A DNA stretch of 15,877 nucleotides, from positions 1-15,877 of the forward strand of contig JAHHRS010000045.1 in the NCBI GenBank assembly GCA_020025675.1, read 5' to 3'. Positions 1 through 6,181 of the stretch are shown one piece after another (position 1 is the first letter of the stretch; every line of letters begins with the position of its first letter). This stretch comes from Oscillospiraceae bacterium. Its GTDB lineage: Bacteria > Bacillota > Clostridia > Oscillospirales > Oscillospiraceae. Below the pieces are notes generated by a model, which saw only the letters and a list, made by a program, of their open reading frames with translations, searched no databases and was not told the DNA's origin. The translations under genes and the position numbers were made by a program.

Positions 1-266
1 ATAAGTGCAAGATACACCATAGCTCGGATGCACTGTGAGGACCCCTCCGTTGAATAGAAGGTGGGGAAGCCGAAGAGAGCGGAGGCATTCTCCTCGCTCT
101 CCTTTATTATTCCCTCTGCCTCATAAAGACTGTCGGCACCTTTTATCTCAGTTATGTCAACTTCCTCAAAACCCAAAAGCTTTACACCCTTATGACCGGG
201 CATATGTGAGCGGAGAGCCCCGCTCAAGGCGTAGGCTCTCACGAAATCAACTATCGGTGTTTTCAT
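1..266 (-). CDS. Orn/Lys/Arg decarboxylase-type PLP enzyme, N-terminal part (cut by window edge)
   Basis: Only the first 88 residues are in the window. Residues 21-27 read HMPGHKG, the hallmark opening of the fold-type I Orn/Lys/Arg decarboxylase family. They are followed by DITEIKGADSLYEAEG and a stretch ending FYSTEGSSQ that matches the family's N-terminal block. Members decarboxylate arginine, lysine or ornithine to polyamine precursors with PLP; the catalytic lysine lies outside the window, so the substrate cannot be told. The start ATG overlaps the stop of the upstream radical SAM gene in an ATGA arrangement. The ribosome site before it is weak (GCGGA), which suggests translational coupling. 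In Bacillus subtilis the related yaaO lies next to tmk, so a tmk-type neighbourhood may continue beyond the edge (inference). Family confidence is high; exact activity is unknown. Confidence 0.85.
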   Translation of the reverse strand, partial: MKTPIVDFVRAYALSGALRSHMPGHKGVKLLGFEEVDITEIKGADSLYEAEGIIKESEENASALFGFPTFYSTEGSSQCIRAMVYLAL

Positions 267-1651
267 TGTTCCGCTTTTTTCAGTGTTCTTGCAACCTCCA
301 CCATGACAGCGCACTCAATACGCTTGCGGAAAAGCTCGCAGCTCTGCTCATATACGCCACGGATTGAGCCGGTAGCGTGGTAGGCATTGGCGGAGCAGCC
401 GCCGGAGCAGTAAAGTCTTGCCCAGCAGTCACGGCATTCAGGGTGGGCATACACATTGCAGGCCTCAAACTCGCTCTGAATTTCGTGGTTGGTAACGCCG
501 TCCCAGATATTGCCAAGCTTGAATTTCTCATCGCCTACGAACTGGTGGCAGGGGTACAGGTCACCCCATGGAGTGACCGCCATGTATTCAGTGCCTGAAC
601 CGCAGCCGGAAATGCGCTTATAAATGCAGGGGCCGCCTGTCAGGTCTATCATATAATGGTAGAAGGTGAAAGGTCTGCCCTCATCGTCACGCTGGAGCAT
701 AAGCTTTGCAAGCTCTTCATACTGCTGCTTTACTATCTCCACGTCCTCATCGGTAAGTCTTGAGGGGTCATCAGCAGCGCAGACAACCGGCTCCATGCTG
801 GTTTCCGTGAAGCCTAAATCAAGCATCTGCTTAACGTCTTTCAAAAAGTCAGGGTTATTGTGGGTAAAAGTACCGCGCATGTAATATTCCTTATCCCCTC
901 TTGCTTTGACAAGCTTCTGAAATTTGGGAACTATCCGCTCCCAGCTTCCCTTGCCTGCCATATCCACTCTGAAACGGTCGTGGACTTCCTTGCGTCCGTC
1001 AAGGCTCAGAACCACGTTATTGCACTCTTTGTTGCAGAAATCTATAACGTCATCGTCAATGAGCATACCGTTTGTGGTAAGGGTGAAGCGGAAATTCTTG
1101 TTGTGCTCTTTCTCAATGGAACGGGCATAGGCAACAAGCTGCTTTACAACCTCAAAATTCATAAGAGGCTCGCCGCCGAAGAAGTCGACCTCAAGATTGC
1201 GCCTTGTGCCGGAATTTTCAATCAGGAAATCCAGCGCACGCTTACCAACTTCAAAGCTCATAACTGCTCTCTCCCCGTGGTACTTGCCCTGACTTGCAAA
1301 GCAGTAGGAGCAGTTAAGGTTGCAGGTATGGGCCACATGGAGGCAGAGAGCCTTTACTATACCGGTGGACTTTCTCTTTAGTGTGTCCGCCATAGGCTCA
1401 AAGTTATCCTCTGTAAAAAGACGGCCCTGATCTTTAAGCTCCAGAATGTCATCATAGCATTCATCTATATCCTGCTCTGTAATATCTGCGTTGTCCTTAT
1501 ATTTTTCAGAAAGAGTCTTTACAATATTTTCTCTGCTCTCATTCTCAAATCGCTCTATTATATCATAGGCCACATCGTCAACACAGTGGACAGATCCTGA
1601 GCACACATCAAGGACGATGTTATAGCCGTTAAGCTTATACTGATGTATCAT
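263..1651 (-). CDS. scfB: SCIFF peptide maturase (radical SAM/SPASM thioether-forming enzyme)
   Basis: This 462-residue protein is a cytoplasmic radical SAM enzyme expected to install a thioether cross-link in the SCIFF peptide encoded just upstream. The radical SAM cluster motif CNLNCSYC supplies C110, C114 and C117, and the FFGGEPL motif follows. The C-terminal SPASM region is cysteine-rich: CGSG, then YPCH, then CRDCWARLYCSGGC with C406, C409, C415 and C419. These would bind two auxiliary iron-sulfur clusters. The N-terminal 90 residues resemble the peptide-recognition (RRE-like) part of such maturases. The start has a GGGGAG ribosome site 9 bases upstream. It is separated from scfA by a terminator hairpin, so it is probably expressed at a fraction of the peptide's level. 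Its stop overlaps the next gene's ATG. Identification rests on both the protein and its partner and is strong. Confidence 0.95.
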   Translation of the reverse strand: MIHQYKLNGYNIVLDVCSGSVHCVDDVAYDIIERFENESRENIVKTLSEKYKDNADITEQDIDECYDDILELKDQGRLFTEDNFEPMADTLKRKSTGIVKALCLHVAHTCNLNCSYCFASQGKYHGERAVMSFEVGKRALDFLIENSGTRRNLEVDFFGGEPLMNFEVVKQLVAYARSIEKEHNKNFRFTLTTNGMLIDDDVIDFCNKECNNVVLSLDGRKEVHDRFRVDMAGKGSWERIVPKFQKLVKARGDKEYYMRGTFTHNNPDFLKDVKQMLDLGFTETSMEPVVCAADDPSRLTDEDVEIVKQQYEELAKLMLQRDDEGRPFTFYHYMIDLTGGPCIYKRISGCGSGTEYMAVTPWGDLYPCHQFVGDEKFKLGNIWDGVTNHEIQSEFEACNVYAHPECRDCWARLYCSGGCSANAYHATGSIRGVYEQSCELFRKRIECAVMVEVARTLKKAEQ

Positions 1652-1680
1652 GTAGTAATTCTCCCCTAATCCTAAAGCTT

Positions 1681-1705
1681 AAAAAAACCGCCTGATTACA
1701 GGCGG
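1681..1705 (-). terminator. Intercistronic terminator between scfA and scfB
   Basis: On the minus strand a 7-bp perfect GC-rich stem (CCGCCTG / CAGGCGG, loop TAAT) is followed directly by seven Ts. It lies 18 bases after the scfA stop and 29 bases before the scfB start. Partial read-through would give much peptide mRNA and little maturase mRNA; this effect is inferred. Confidence 0.85.
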
Positions 1706-1723
1706 AATTTTTAAAAAAGTGTT

Positions 1724-1870
1724 TTACTTCTTGGTGTTCTCGCACTTCTGGTTTGCAATACCGCAACTGGTCTTGCATGCGGACTGGCAGGAAGTCTGGC
1801 ACTCACCGCAACCGCCGTTCTTGGCGCTCTCGCAAAGGTTGCGGGTATTGAGAGTTGTAATGTGCTTCAT
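1724..1870 (-). CDS. scfA: SCIFF ribosomal peptide precursor (six cysteines in forty-five)
   Basis: The 48-residue peptide begins MKHITTLNT and carries the family core CGECQTSCQSACKTSC followed by NQKCE. It is the substrate of the adjacent radical SAM maturase and is made on the ribosome; the role of the mature peptide is not known. Cysteines are at positions 13, 21, 24, 28, 32, 36 and 43, seven rather than the usual six; C13 is the extra one. As I recall, the studied peptides join Cys32 to Thr37. Here residue 37, directly after KTSC, is glycine (codon GGT). The start was chosen because GGAGG lies 8 bases before this ATG. A longer in-frame version from 1945 would run through the promoter. Strong promoter upstream, terminator directly downstream. 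Confidence 0.95.
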   Translation of the reverse strand: MKHITTLNTRNLCESAKNGGCGECQTSCQSACKTSCGIANQKCENTKK

Positions 1871-1901
1871 TAGACACACCTCCACTTCATTTTCTTTTGA
1901 A

Positions 1902-1930
1902 ATTATATCCTTTAAAGCGAAAAAAGTCAA
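1902..1930 (-). promoter_or_regulatory. Promoter of scfA (sigma-A type)
   Basis: On the minus strand TTGACT (1930-1925) and TATAAT (1907-1902) are separated by exactly 17 bases, one mismatch from consensus overall. The -10 lies about 30 bases before the scfA start codon. This predicts strong vegetative expression of the peptide. Confidence 0.85.
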
Positions 1931-2147
1931 GAATAGTTTTAACATTTATGAAGCAGGGCAGAATGTATTATTAAATTGAAAGTGAGATTACAATAATAAT
2001 TTCAGTAAAAATTGCTTTTGAGTCTATACAAGTTGAGAATAGATGAACGAAAAATTTTACAAGAGGCTCATGTATTTGTGAGCGTTGGTACCCACTTTTT
2101 TGTAAGACAAGCTATCTTTATTTCGTATTATAGTTTTCTGCTGACAG
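1931..2147. other. Intergenic stretch between scfA promoter and spore-protein terminator
   Basis: No convincing gene is seen on either strand. The region is AT-rich. It contains a small inverted repeat, GCTCA (2066-2070) with TGAGC (2079-2083), followed on the plus strand by GGTACC and a run of Ts near 2095-2101. There is no gene on the plus strand for it to terminate. A plus-strand open frame at 2012-2200 lacks a ribosome site and runs through the spore gene's terminator. Confidence 0.5.
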
Positions 2148-2179
2148 AAAAAAATTACGGAGAAGCACAGGCTTCTCCG
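2148..2179 (-). terminator. Terminator of the spore-protein gene
   Basis: On the minus strand CGGAGAAGC and GCTTCTCCG form a 9-bp perfect stem with a 4-base loop. TAA and then a run of seven Ts follow. It begins about 30 bases after the stop codon of the small acid-soluble spore protein gene. Confidence 0.9.
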
Positions 2180-2209
2180 CAATTATCTCCGAAGCTTTAA
2201 GAATTTGTC

Positions 2210-2410
2210 TTACTGAAGACCGTTCTCGTATGCCTCGATCATCTTTCTAACCATCTGGCCACCGACGGAACCGGCCTGACGGCTGGTAAGATCACCGTTG
2301 TAACCGTTTTTCAGGTTAACGCCAACCTCAGAGGCGGCTTCCATCTTGAACTTATCCATTGCTTCGCGAGCTGCGGGATTTACAAGATTGTTACTAGACT
2401 TACTAGACAT
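2210..2410 (-). CDS. Alpha/beta-type small acid-soluble spore protein (SASP)
   Basis: The 66-residue protein would coat DNA in the spore core and protect it from UV and heat damage, then serve as an amino acid store on germination. It shows the family pattern: REAMDKFKMEAASEVGV in the first half and GDLTSRQAGSVGGQMVRKMIE in the second. The germination-protease site is intact, with cleavage expected between E24 and A25 of MEAASE. The start chosen gives MSSKSSNN: the GGAG ribosome site lies 9 bases before this ATG, whereas the ATG three codons earlier touches the ribosome site. It is a single gene with its own terminator. Transcription by the forespore sigma factor G is expected from the family; I could not find an unambiguous SigG promoter upstream. 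Confidence 0.95.
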   Translation of the reverse strand: MSSKSSNNLVNPAAREAMDKFKMEAASEVGVNLKNGYNGDLTSRQAGSVGGQMVRKMIEAYENGLQ

Positions 2411-2574
2411 AATTTGCATCTCCTTTTTTAATCTTTTGGGTTTCTGCCCGCATTTATCTTCTGCTAAAGATGTTTATATATGCAATGAAATAATTAGTTA
2501 TTTTCTCAATAAAAGGGAATTAAATCTTTTACATATAAAGAGACTATAAGTTTTCTGATAAAATTTTTTAAGAT
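2411..2574. other. Upstream region of the SASP gene
   Basis: This AT-rich stretch should hold the forespore promoter on the minus strand. The closest candidate is CATATATA near 2478-2487 with GAGAAA about 18 bases upstream, but the match to the SigG pattern is poor. No gene is seen here or in 2614-2730, so the whole 320-base gap from 2411 to 2730 contains only this region and one terminator. Confidence 0.4.
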
Positions 2575-2613
2575 AAAAAAGTCACCGATCCCATTTTTAA
2601 TAGAATCGGCAAC
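2575..2613 (-). terminator. Terminator of the flavodoxin-fold oxidoreductase gene
   Basis: On the minus strand GTTGCCGATTC pairs with GGATCGGTGAC over 11 positions, three of them G-T wobbles, around an AT-rich loop. Six Ts follow. It lies about 118 bases beyond the stop of the upstream minus-strand gene, so that mRNA would have a long 3' tail. Confidence 0.75.
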
Positions 2614-2730
2614 TTTACATTTTCCTTGTGTGTCTACATAGTATTTAATAAATTATTTAACTAAACGGTTATTCAGATAGTAATCGTGGCCTGATTTCAC
2701 GAGAACCTTCTGCCTTAGGAAATAATATAT

Positions 2731-3321
2731 TTAAAACTTATTTGCCACTGTATCAGCAAGCGTTTTGCTCTTTTCTAATATTATCTCCGGCGGCTCCAGT
2801 CTTGCATCAAGGCCCTCGGCATAAACGCAGTCATATTCATCAATACCCCAGAACCTGCTCATAGCCTCCATGTAGCGTGACCCCATTTCCATGTCCGTAT
2901 TCTCATAAAAAGTGCCTCTTGTGGTAATGAAAACCATATTGCTGGCTTTGCATAATCCACCAAGGCCCTGACCCACATAACCGAATGTTATGCCGTTAAC
3001 ACAGAGATTTTCTATATACACCTTCAAAAGAGCCGGAATGCTTAAATCCCACAAAGGTGCTGCTATAACAATTTTATCCGCCTCTGCAAATTGATGAGCA
3101 TATCGAAATCTGGGATGATTTAGTTCTTTTTTCTCAATCAATTCTTCTCTTTGCCGAAAGAATCCCTCGGTCAGGCAGGAGAGCGGTTCATCCATCAGAC
3201 ATAGTGTTTCTACTTCGTATTTTTTATCAGCGGTTACTTTCTCCATGAAATAGTCTGCTAATTTTTTGGTTCTGGATTCGTCTCTTCTTATACAGCAGTC
3301 AATAAATAAAAGTTTTTCCAT
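2731..3321 (-). CDS. NAD(P)H-dependent flavodoxin-fold oxidoreductase, AzoR-like
   Basis: This 196-residue protein matches the FMN-dependent NADH-azoreductase / flavodoxin-2 family, cytoplasmic enzymes that pass two electrons from NAD(P)H to quinones, azo compounds or other acceptors. The opening MEKLLFIDCCIRRDESRTKKL corresponds to the first beta strand and FMN-phosphate loop. Residues 88-115 (APLWDLSIPALLKVYIENL and on to GITFGY) are the family's most conserved block, around the flavin ring. FITTRG near 131-136 is the second flavin loop. Length is typical, perhaps slightly short. The ATG has GAGG 8 bases upstream. It appears to be a single gene with its own promoter and terminator. The true acceptor cannot be inferred; the gene lies downstream of the Crp/Fnr regulator but is probably not co-transcribed with it. 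Confidence 0.85.
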   Translation of the reverse strand: MEKLLFIDCCIRRDESRTKKLADYFMEKVTADKKYEVETLCLMDEPLSCLTEGFFRQREELIEKKELNHPRFRYAHQFAEADKIVIAAPLWDLSIPALLKVYIENLCVNGITFGYVGQGLGGLCKASNMVFITTRGTFYENTDMEMGSRYMEAMSRFWGIDEYDCVYAEGLDARLEPPEIILEKSKTLADTVANKF

Positions 3322-3354
3322 AAAAATTACCTCTTTATAAGTAAAATCAAATTT

Positions 3355-3383
3355 ATTTTATCATGCCTGAAAATTTTGGACAA
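3355..3383 (-). promoter_or_regulatory. Probable promoter of the AzoR-like gene
   Basis: On the minus strand TTGTCC (3383-3378) and TAAAAT (3360-3355) are 17 bases apart. The -10 is about 34 bases before the start codon. Confidence 0.6.
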
Positions 3384-3411
3384 GTAAAATGTAATTATTA
3401 TTTAATATGTA

Positions 3412-3434
3412 CGGTTTATCATCTTTATAAACCG
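3412..3434. repeat. Inverted repeat upstream of the AzoR-like gene
   Basis: CGGTTTAT (3412-3419) and ATAAACCG (3427-3434) are perfectly complementary across a 7-base loop. No T-run follows on either strand, so it is not a normal terminator. It lies about 30 bases upstream of the predicted -35 of the AzoR-like gene and 90 bases after the Crp/Fnr stop, so it could be an operator. Function is unproven. Confidence 0.45.
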
Positions 3435-3523
3435 GGATAAAAACTCATTTTAAATAAATGTATCTCTCAATTCTTTTCTAACCTGTCTAAAACAGGGCAA
3501 TACACCAGCATTATCTATGAACT

Positions 3524-4207
3524 TCAATTCTGCCGCTCTACACACAACGAACCGTTTGCAATCAGTTCCAGCTTTTCCCTGTCCGCTATTTCATATCCGG
3601 TTTTAGATTTTTTCAGAATATCCAAAGAGCATAAAAGCTTCAAAACTCTTAAAAGATGACGGTAGCTTGAATTGAGAATATCTGCACAGTTAATCAGCTG
3701 AAAATCAAAAATATTGTTATTTGAATAGTTTAAAATAAATTTTGAAAGTCTCATTTCCAGAGGTTCCTGAAAAGTTTTGGACAGTTCGTTTTCCGAATTA
3801 AGCTTGCATGATAAAATCTGGCAAATGTTCTGCATGAACAGGAGATCATTTAAAAGCAGCTTACGGTATTTATTTAAATTTATTCCAACACATGTACAAT
3901 TGCTCATGGCCTTTACATTTTTTATCGGTGCCATGTTCCAAAGCGAGGCAGCCTCCCCTATTACCGTAAGAGAGTGACAATAGCTTATACATGTGTGCTT
4001 ATCATTAGGAGACTGCTCAAACACAAGTACATTGCCATCCACCAGAAAGTAAATATAGTCTGACGGATAGCCGCTGTGTACCAGAAATTCATTTTTTTCA
4101 AAGGTAAGGAGTTCTCCGATAGAATAAATGTCAGCATTCATATAGGTGTCTAAGTAGTTTTGGGAAATATAAAATTCAAGTTTTTTATTGTTCGTTAGCT
4201 TTCGCAT
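3524..4207 (-). CDS. Crp/Fnr-family transcriptional regulator, YeiL-like
   Basis: This 227-residue protein has a cyclic-nucleotide-binding-like beta barrel at about 20-120, with SIGELLTF and GYPSDYIYFLVDGNVLVF as characteristic strands. A dimer helix lies at about 121-140, and a winged helix-turn-helix at about 150-215 ends in SSYRHLLRVLKLL and GYEIAD. The phosphate-binding cassette reads GEAASLWNMAPIKN and lacks the arginine that Crp uses for cAMP, so the ligand is probably not cAMP. Nine cysteines (73, 77, 104, 106, 129, 134, 174, 193, 222) could suit redox or iron-sulfur sensing, as proposed for E. coli YeiL. The start was chosen for a GGAGGGGAG ribosome site 7 bases before this ATG; a start at 4273 would bury that site in the gene. 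It is divergent from the transporter-phosphoesterase operon, whose promoter holds a Fnr-geometry palindrome. Confidence 0.85.
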   Translation of the reverse strand: MRKLTNNKKLEFYISQNYLDTYMNADIYSIGELLTFEKNEFLVHSGYPSDYIYFLVDGNVLVFEQSPNDKHTCISYCHSLTVIGEAASLWNMAPIKNVKAMSNCTCVGINLNKYRKLLLNDLLFMQNICQILSCKLNSENELSKTFQEPLEMRLSKFILNYSNNNIFDFQLINCADILNSSYRHLLRVLKLLCSLDILKKSKTGYEIADREKLELIANGSLCVERQN

Positions 4208-4234
4208 GTCTTTGCTCCCCTCCCTGTTACAATT

Positions 4235-4263
4235 ATTATAATAAAAATTTAAACCTACTGCAA
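4235..4263 (-). promoter_or_regulatory. Probable promoter of the Crp/Fnr regulator gene
   Basis: On the minus strand TTGCAG (4263-4258) and TATAAT (4240-4235) are 17 bases apart. The -10 is perfect and the -35 is moderate. The promoter is about 28 bases from the start codon and over 100 bases from the palindrome at 4367, so the two promoters do not overlap. Confidence 0.6.
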
Positions 4264-4366
4264 TAAGCATCATGTAAATATATTAAGTTATTAAATTACA
4301 AAAAGGTAATAAATACGGCTGTCAGAAAGCTGATTTTACATAGATTTTACTCTAAAAAGATTAAAA

Positions 4367-4384
4367 AAATGACATATGTCATTT
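4367..4384. promoter_or_regulatory. 18-bp palindrome, candidate Crp/Fnr-family operator
   Basis: AAATGACATATGTCATTT is a perfect palindrome. Its core, ATGAC-N4-GTCAT, has the two 5-base half-sites and 4-base spacer of Fnr-type sites (TTGAT-N4-ATCAA). It overlaps the missing -35 of the plus-strand promoter, centred about 41 bases before the predicted start of transcription. It would fit activation by the divergent YeiL-like regulator. The sequence is certain; its use is inferred. Confidence 0.7.
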
Positions 4385-4401
4385 AATATACTTTGACGTA
4401 C

Positions 4402-4410
4402 TGGTATAAT
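4402..4410 (+). promoter_or_regulatory. Extended -10 promoter of the transporter-phosphoesterase operon
   Basis: TGGTATAAT is a perfect extended -10 element. The -35 position 17 bases upstream (4382-4387) reads TTTAAT, a poor match. Such promoters often need an activator, and the palindrome at 4367-4384 is correctly placed for one. The predicted transcript starts near 4417, giving a leader of about 52 bases. Confidence 0.7.
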
Positions 4411-4468
4411 TTTTTCAGATGCCTAAAAATAAAAACATATATGGCATAAGAAAATGGAGGTAGTACAA

Positions 4469-5383
4469 ATGAAAAAAATCTTAATCTGTACACTGGCACT
4501 TATAATGTGCATTCTTCCCCTTATAGGATGCGGTTCTAAGGCCGAAAACGCCGAGACCGAAAAGATACTGAATGTTCAGTTTGTTCCCACAAACAACGAC
4601 GGTTCCATGGAAGCAAAGGCAAAGCCCTTTGCAGAATACCTGAGTCAGAAGTTAGGCTGCAAAGTAAATGTAACTCTTGCAACAGACTACTCCACCATTG
4701 TTGAAGCTATGGCTTCCAAAAAGATTGACATTGGCATTATGCCCCCTGCCGCTTACGTTCAGGCAAGAGACATGGGCGCAGCAGAAGCTATCCTCACTTC
4801 TCAGTTAGGCGCATACAGCCGTGAAACCGGTCTTCCCGAAGTAGGCAAGCTCAGCGGCACTTTCAAGGGCGAAATTCTTGTAAAGAGTGACAGCGATATA
4901 AAAACTCTTGAAGATCTTAAAGGCAAGAGAATAGCCACCCTTTCCCCCAACTCTGCCAGCGGCTACATTTACCCTGTTGCAGAGCTGAAAGCAATCGGCA
5001 TTGATCCGGTAAAGGATTGCACACTCACCACCGTAAACGATATTCCCAGTGAAATGACCGCTGTGCTGAACGGTCAGCAGGATGCCTGCCTTGTATTTGA
5101 GGGCGCAAGAAACGTTTTTGCAGGCAAGTTCTCCGAGTACGATCTGCTCAATGATCTGAGAGTGCTCTATCTCACCGAGGGAGATATTCCCAACGACGCT
5201 ATCGCAGTAAACCCTGACATGGATCCCGCTCTTAAAGAACAGGTCAAAGAGGTTTTTCTTAATATGAATCAGGATGAGGCCGGACTTGAGGCTATGTCTC
5301 TCTGGAATCACAAAGGGTACGAAGACGCAGACGACTCCGTCTATGACACTGTAAGAGATTACACAGAAAAAGCAGCACAGTAA
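4469..5383 (+). CDS. phnD: PhnD-type substrate-binding lipoprotein of an ABC transporter
   Basis: This 304-residue lipoprotein binds the transported solute outside the membrane and hands it to the two permeases. A short signal peptide ends in the lipobox LIGC, with lipidation at C21. The PhnD family pattern follows: FVPTNNDGS, then FAEYLSQKLG, then DYSTIVEAMASKKIDIGIMPP and AAYVQARD, with ATLSPNSASGYIYP in the middle of the protein. The family serves phosphonate, phosphite and phosphate-ester importers, so the family alone does not settle the ligand. The start is the ATG at 4469, with GGAGG 8 bases upstream; the in-frame ATG at 4454 has no ribosome site and would overlap this one. It is the first gene of a six-gene operon, 24 bases before the ATPase gene. 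Confidence 0.9.
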   Translation: MKKILICTLALIMCILPLIGCGSKAENAETEKILNVQFVPTNNDGSMEAKAKPFAEYLSQKLGCKVNVTLATDYSTIVEAMASKKIDIGIMPPAAYVQARDMGAAEAILTSQLGAYSRETGLPEVGKLSGTFKGEILVKSDSDIKTLEDLKGKRIATLSPNSASGYIYPVAELKAIGIDPVKDCTLTTVNDIPSEMTAVLNGQQDACLVFEGARNVFAGKFSEYDLLNDLRVLYLTEGDIPNDAIAVNPDMDPALKEQVKEVFLNMNQDEAGLEAMSLWNHKGYEDADDSVYDTVRDYTEKAAQ

Positions 5384-5407
5384 AAGTCACTCTGAAAGGG
5401 ACGCATA

Positions 5408-6181
5408 ATGATTACTTTTGAAAACGTATCCAAGGTATACGGAAACGGCGTAAAAGGTCTTGATCGGATAAACATCAGCATAGCCGATGGAGAACTGGTA
5501 TCTGTTATCGGATTAAGCGGTGCAGGAAAAAGCACATTTTTAAGATCCATAAACCGCCTTCACGAAATTACAGAGGGTGAAATCAAAGTAAACGGAGTAT
5601 CTGTTACCAAAGCCGGGAAAAAACAGCTCCGTACAATTCGCCGCTCCATAGGCATGATTTCCCAGAACTTTAATCTGGTCAAGCGCAGCACGGTTCAGAA
5701 AAATGTTCTCTCCGGACGTCTTGGATATTACCCCACATGGAAAAGCATTTTGGGAATTTTCTCAAAAGAAGACTACGCCAGAACAAATGAAGCCCTTGAA
5801 AGTGTAGGTCTTCTGGATAAGCTTCACTCCAGAAGCGACGAGCTTTCCGGAGGTCAGCAGCAGCGGGTCTCCATAGCGAGAGCTTTGGTTCAGCAGGCAG
5901 ATATTATTCTGGCAGATGAACCGGTAGCTTCACTGGACCCTGTTATTACCGAAAAGATTTTAGATGATCTTCAGAGGATTAATAAAACCTTAAACAAAAC
6001 CGTAATAATAAACATTCATTCCGTAGAGCTTGCTAAGAAATATTCTACCAGAATACTTGGCTTTAAAGGCGGCAGAATTGTTTTTGACGGAGCTCCCAAT
6101 GAATTAGGCAAAGAACAGCTGACGGAGATATACGGAAAATACATTGAAAAGGAAAAGGCAGGTAATGCCGATGAATATTAA
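5408..6181 (+). CDS. phnC: PhnC-type ABC transporter ATP-binding protein
   Basis: This 257-residue cytoplasmic ATPase powers the importer. Walker A is GLSGAGKST at 35-43, the Q-loop glutamine is Q86, the signature is LSGGQQQR at 146-153, Walker B is ILADEP at 167-172, and the switch histidine is H204. All catalytic residues are present. The insert around 105-120 (GYYPTWKSILGIFS) and the length are typical of PhnC proteins, which distinguishes it from amino-acid importers. AAAGGGA lies 6 bases before the ATG. The 3' end overlaps the start of the first permease gene, a sign of translational coupling. Confidence 0.95.
   Translation: MITFENVSKVYGNGVKGLDRINISIADGELVSVIGLSGAGKSTFLRSINRLHEITEGEIKVNGVSVTKAGKKQLRTIRRSIGMISQNFNLVKRSTVQKNVLSGRLGYYPTWKSILGIFSKEDYARTNEALESVGLLDKLHSRSDELSGGQQQRVSIARALVQQADIILADEPVASLDPVITEKILDDLQRINKTLNKTVIINIHSVELAKKYSTRILGFKGGRIVFDGAPNELGKEQLTEIYGKYIEKEKAGNADEY

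Noticed and set aside
860..1381. 173-codon plus-strand frame inside the scfB gene
   Set aside because: It is a shadow of scfB, whose motifs and partner peptide make the minus-strand reading certain.
2012..2200. Plus-strand open frame of 62 codons in the gap between scfA and the spore-protein gene
   Set aside because: It has no ribosome site, its composition is unlike the neighbouring genes, and its end runs through the hairpin terminator of the spore-protein gene.
2478..2510. SigG-type promoter before the spore-protein gene
   Set aside because: CATATATA with GAGAAA upstream only loosely fits the pattern, so it is not listed as a promoter.
4393..4410. TTGACG close to TATAAT in front of phnD, as a -35/-10 pair
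   Set aside because: The spacing is only 6 bases. The extended -10 with the upstream palindrome explains the promoter better.
4805..5311. 168-codon minus-strand frame opposite phnD
   Set aside because: It lies wholly opposite a clear PhnD gene and has no recognisable domain or ribosome site.
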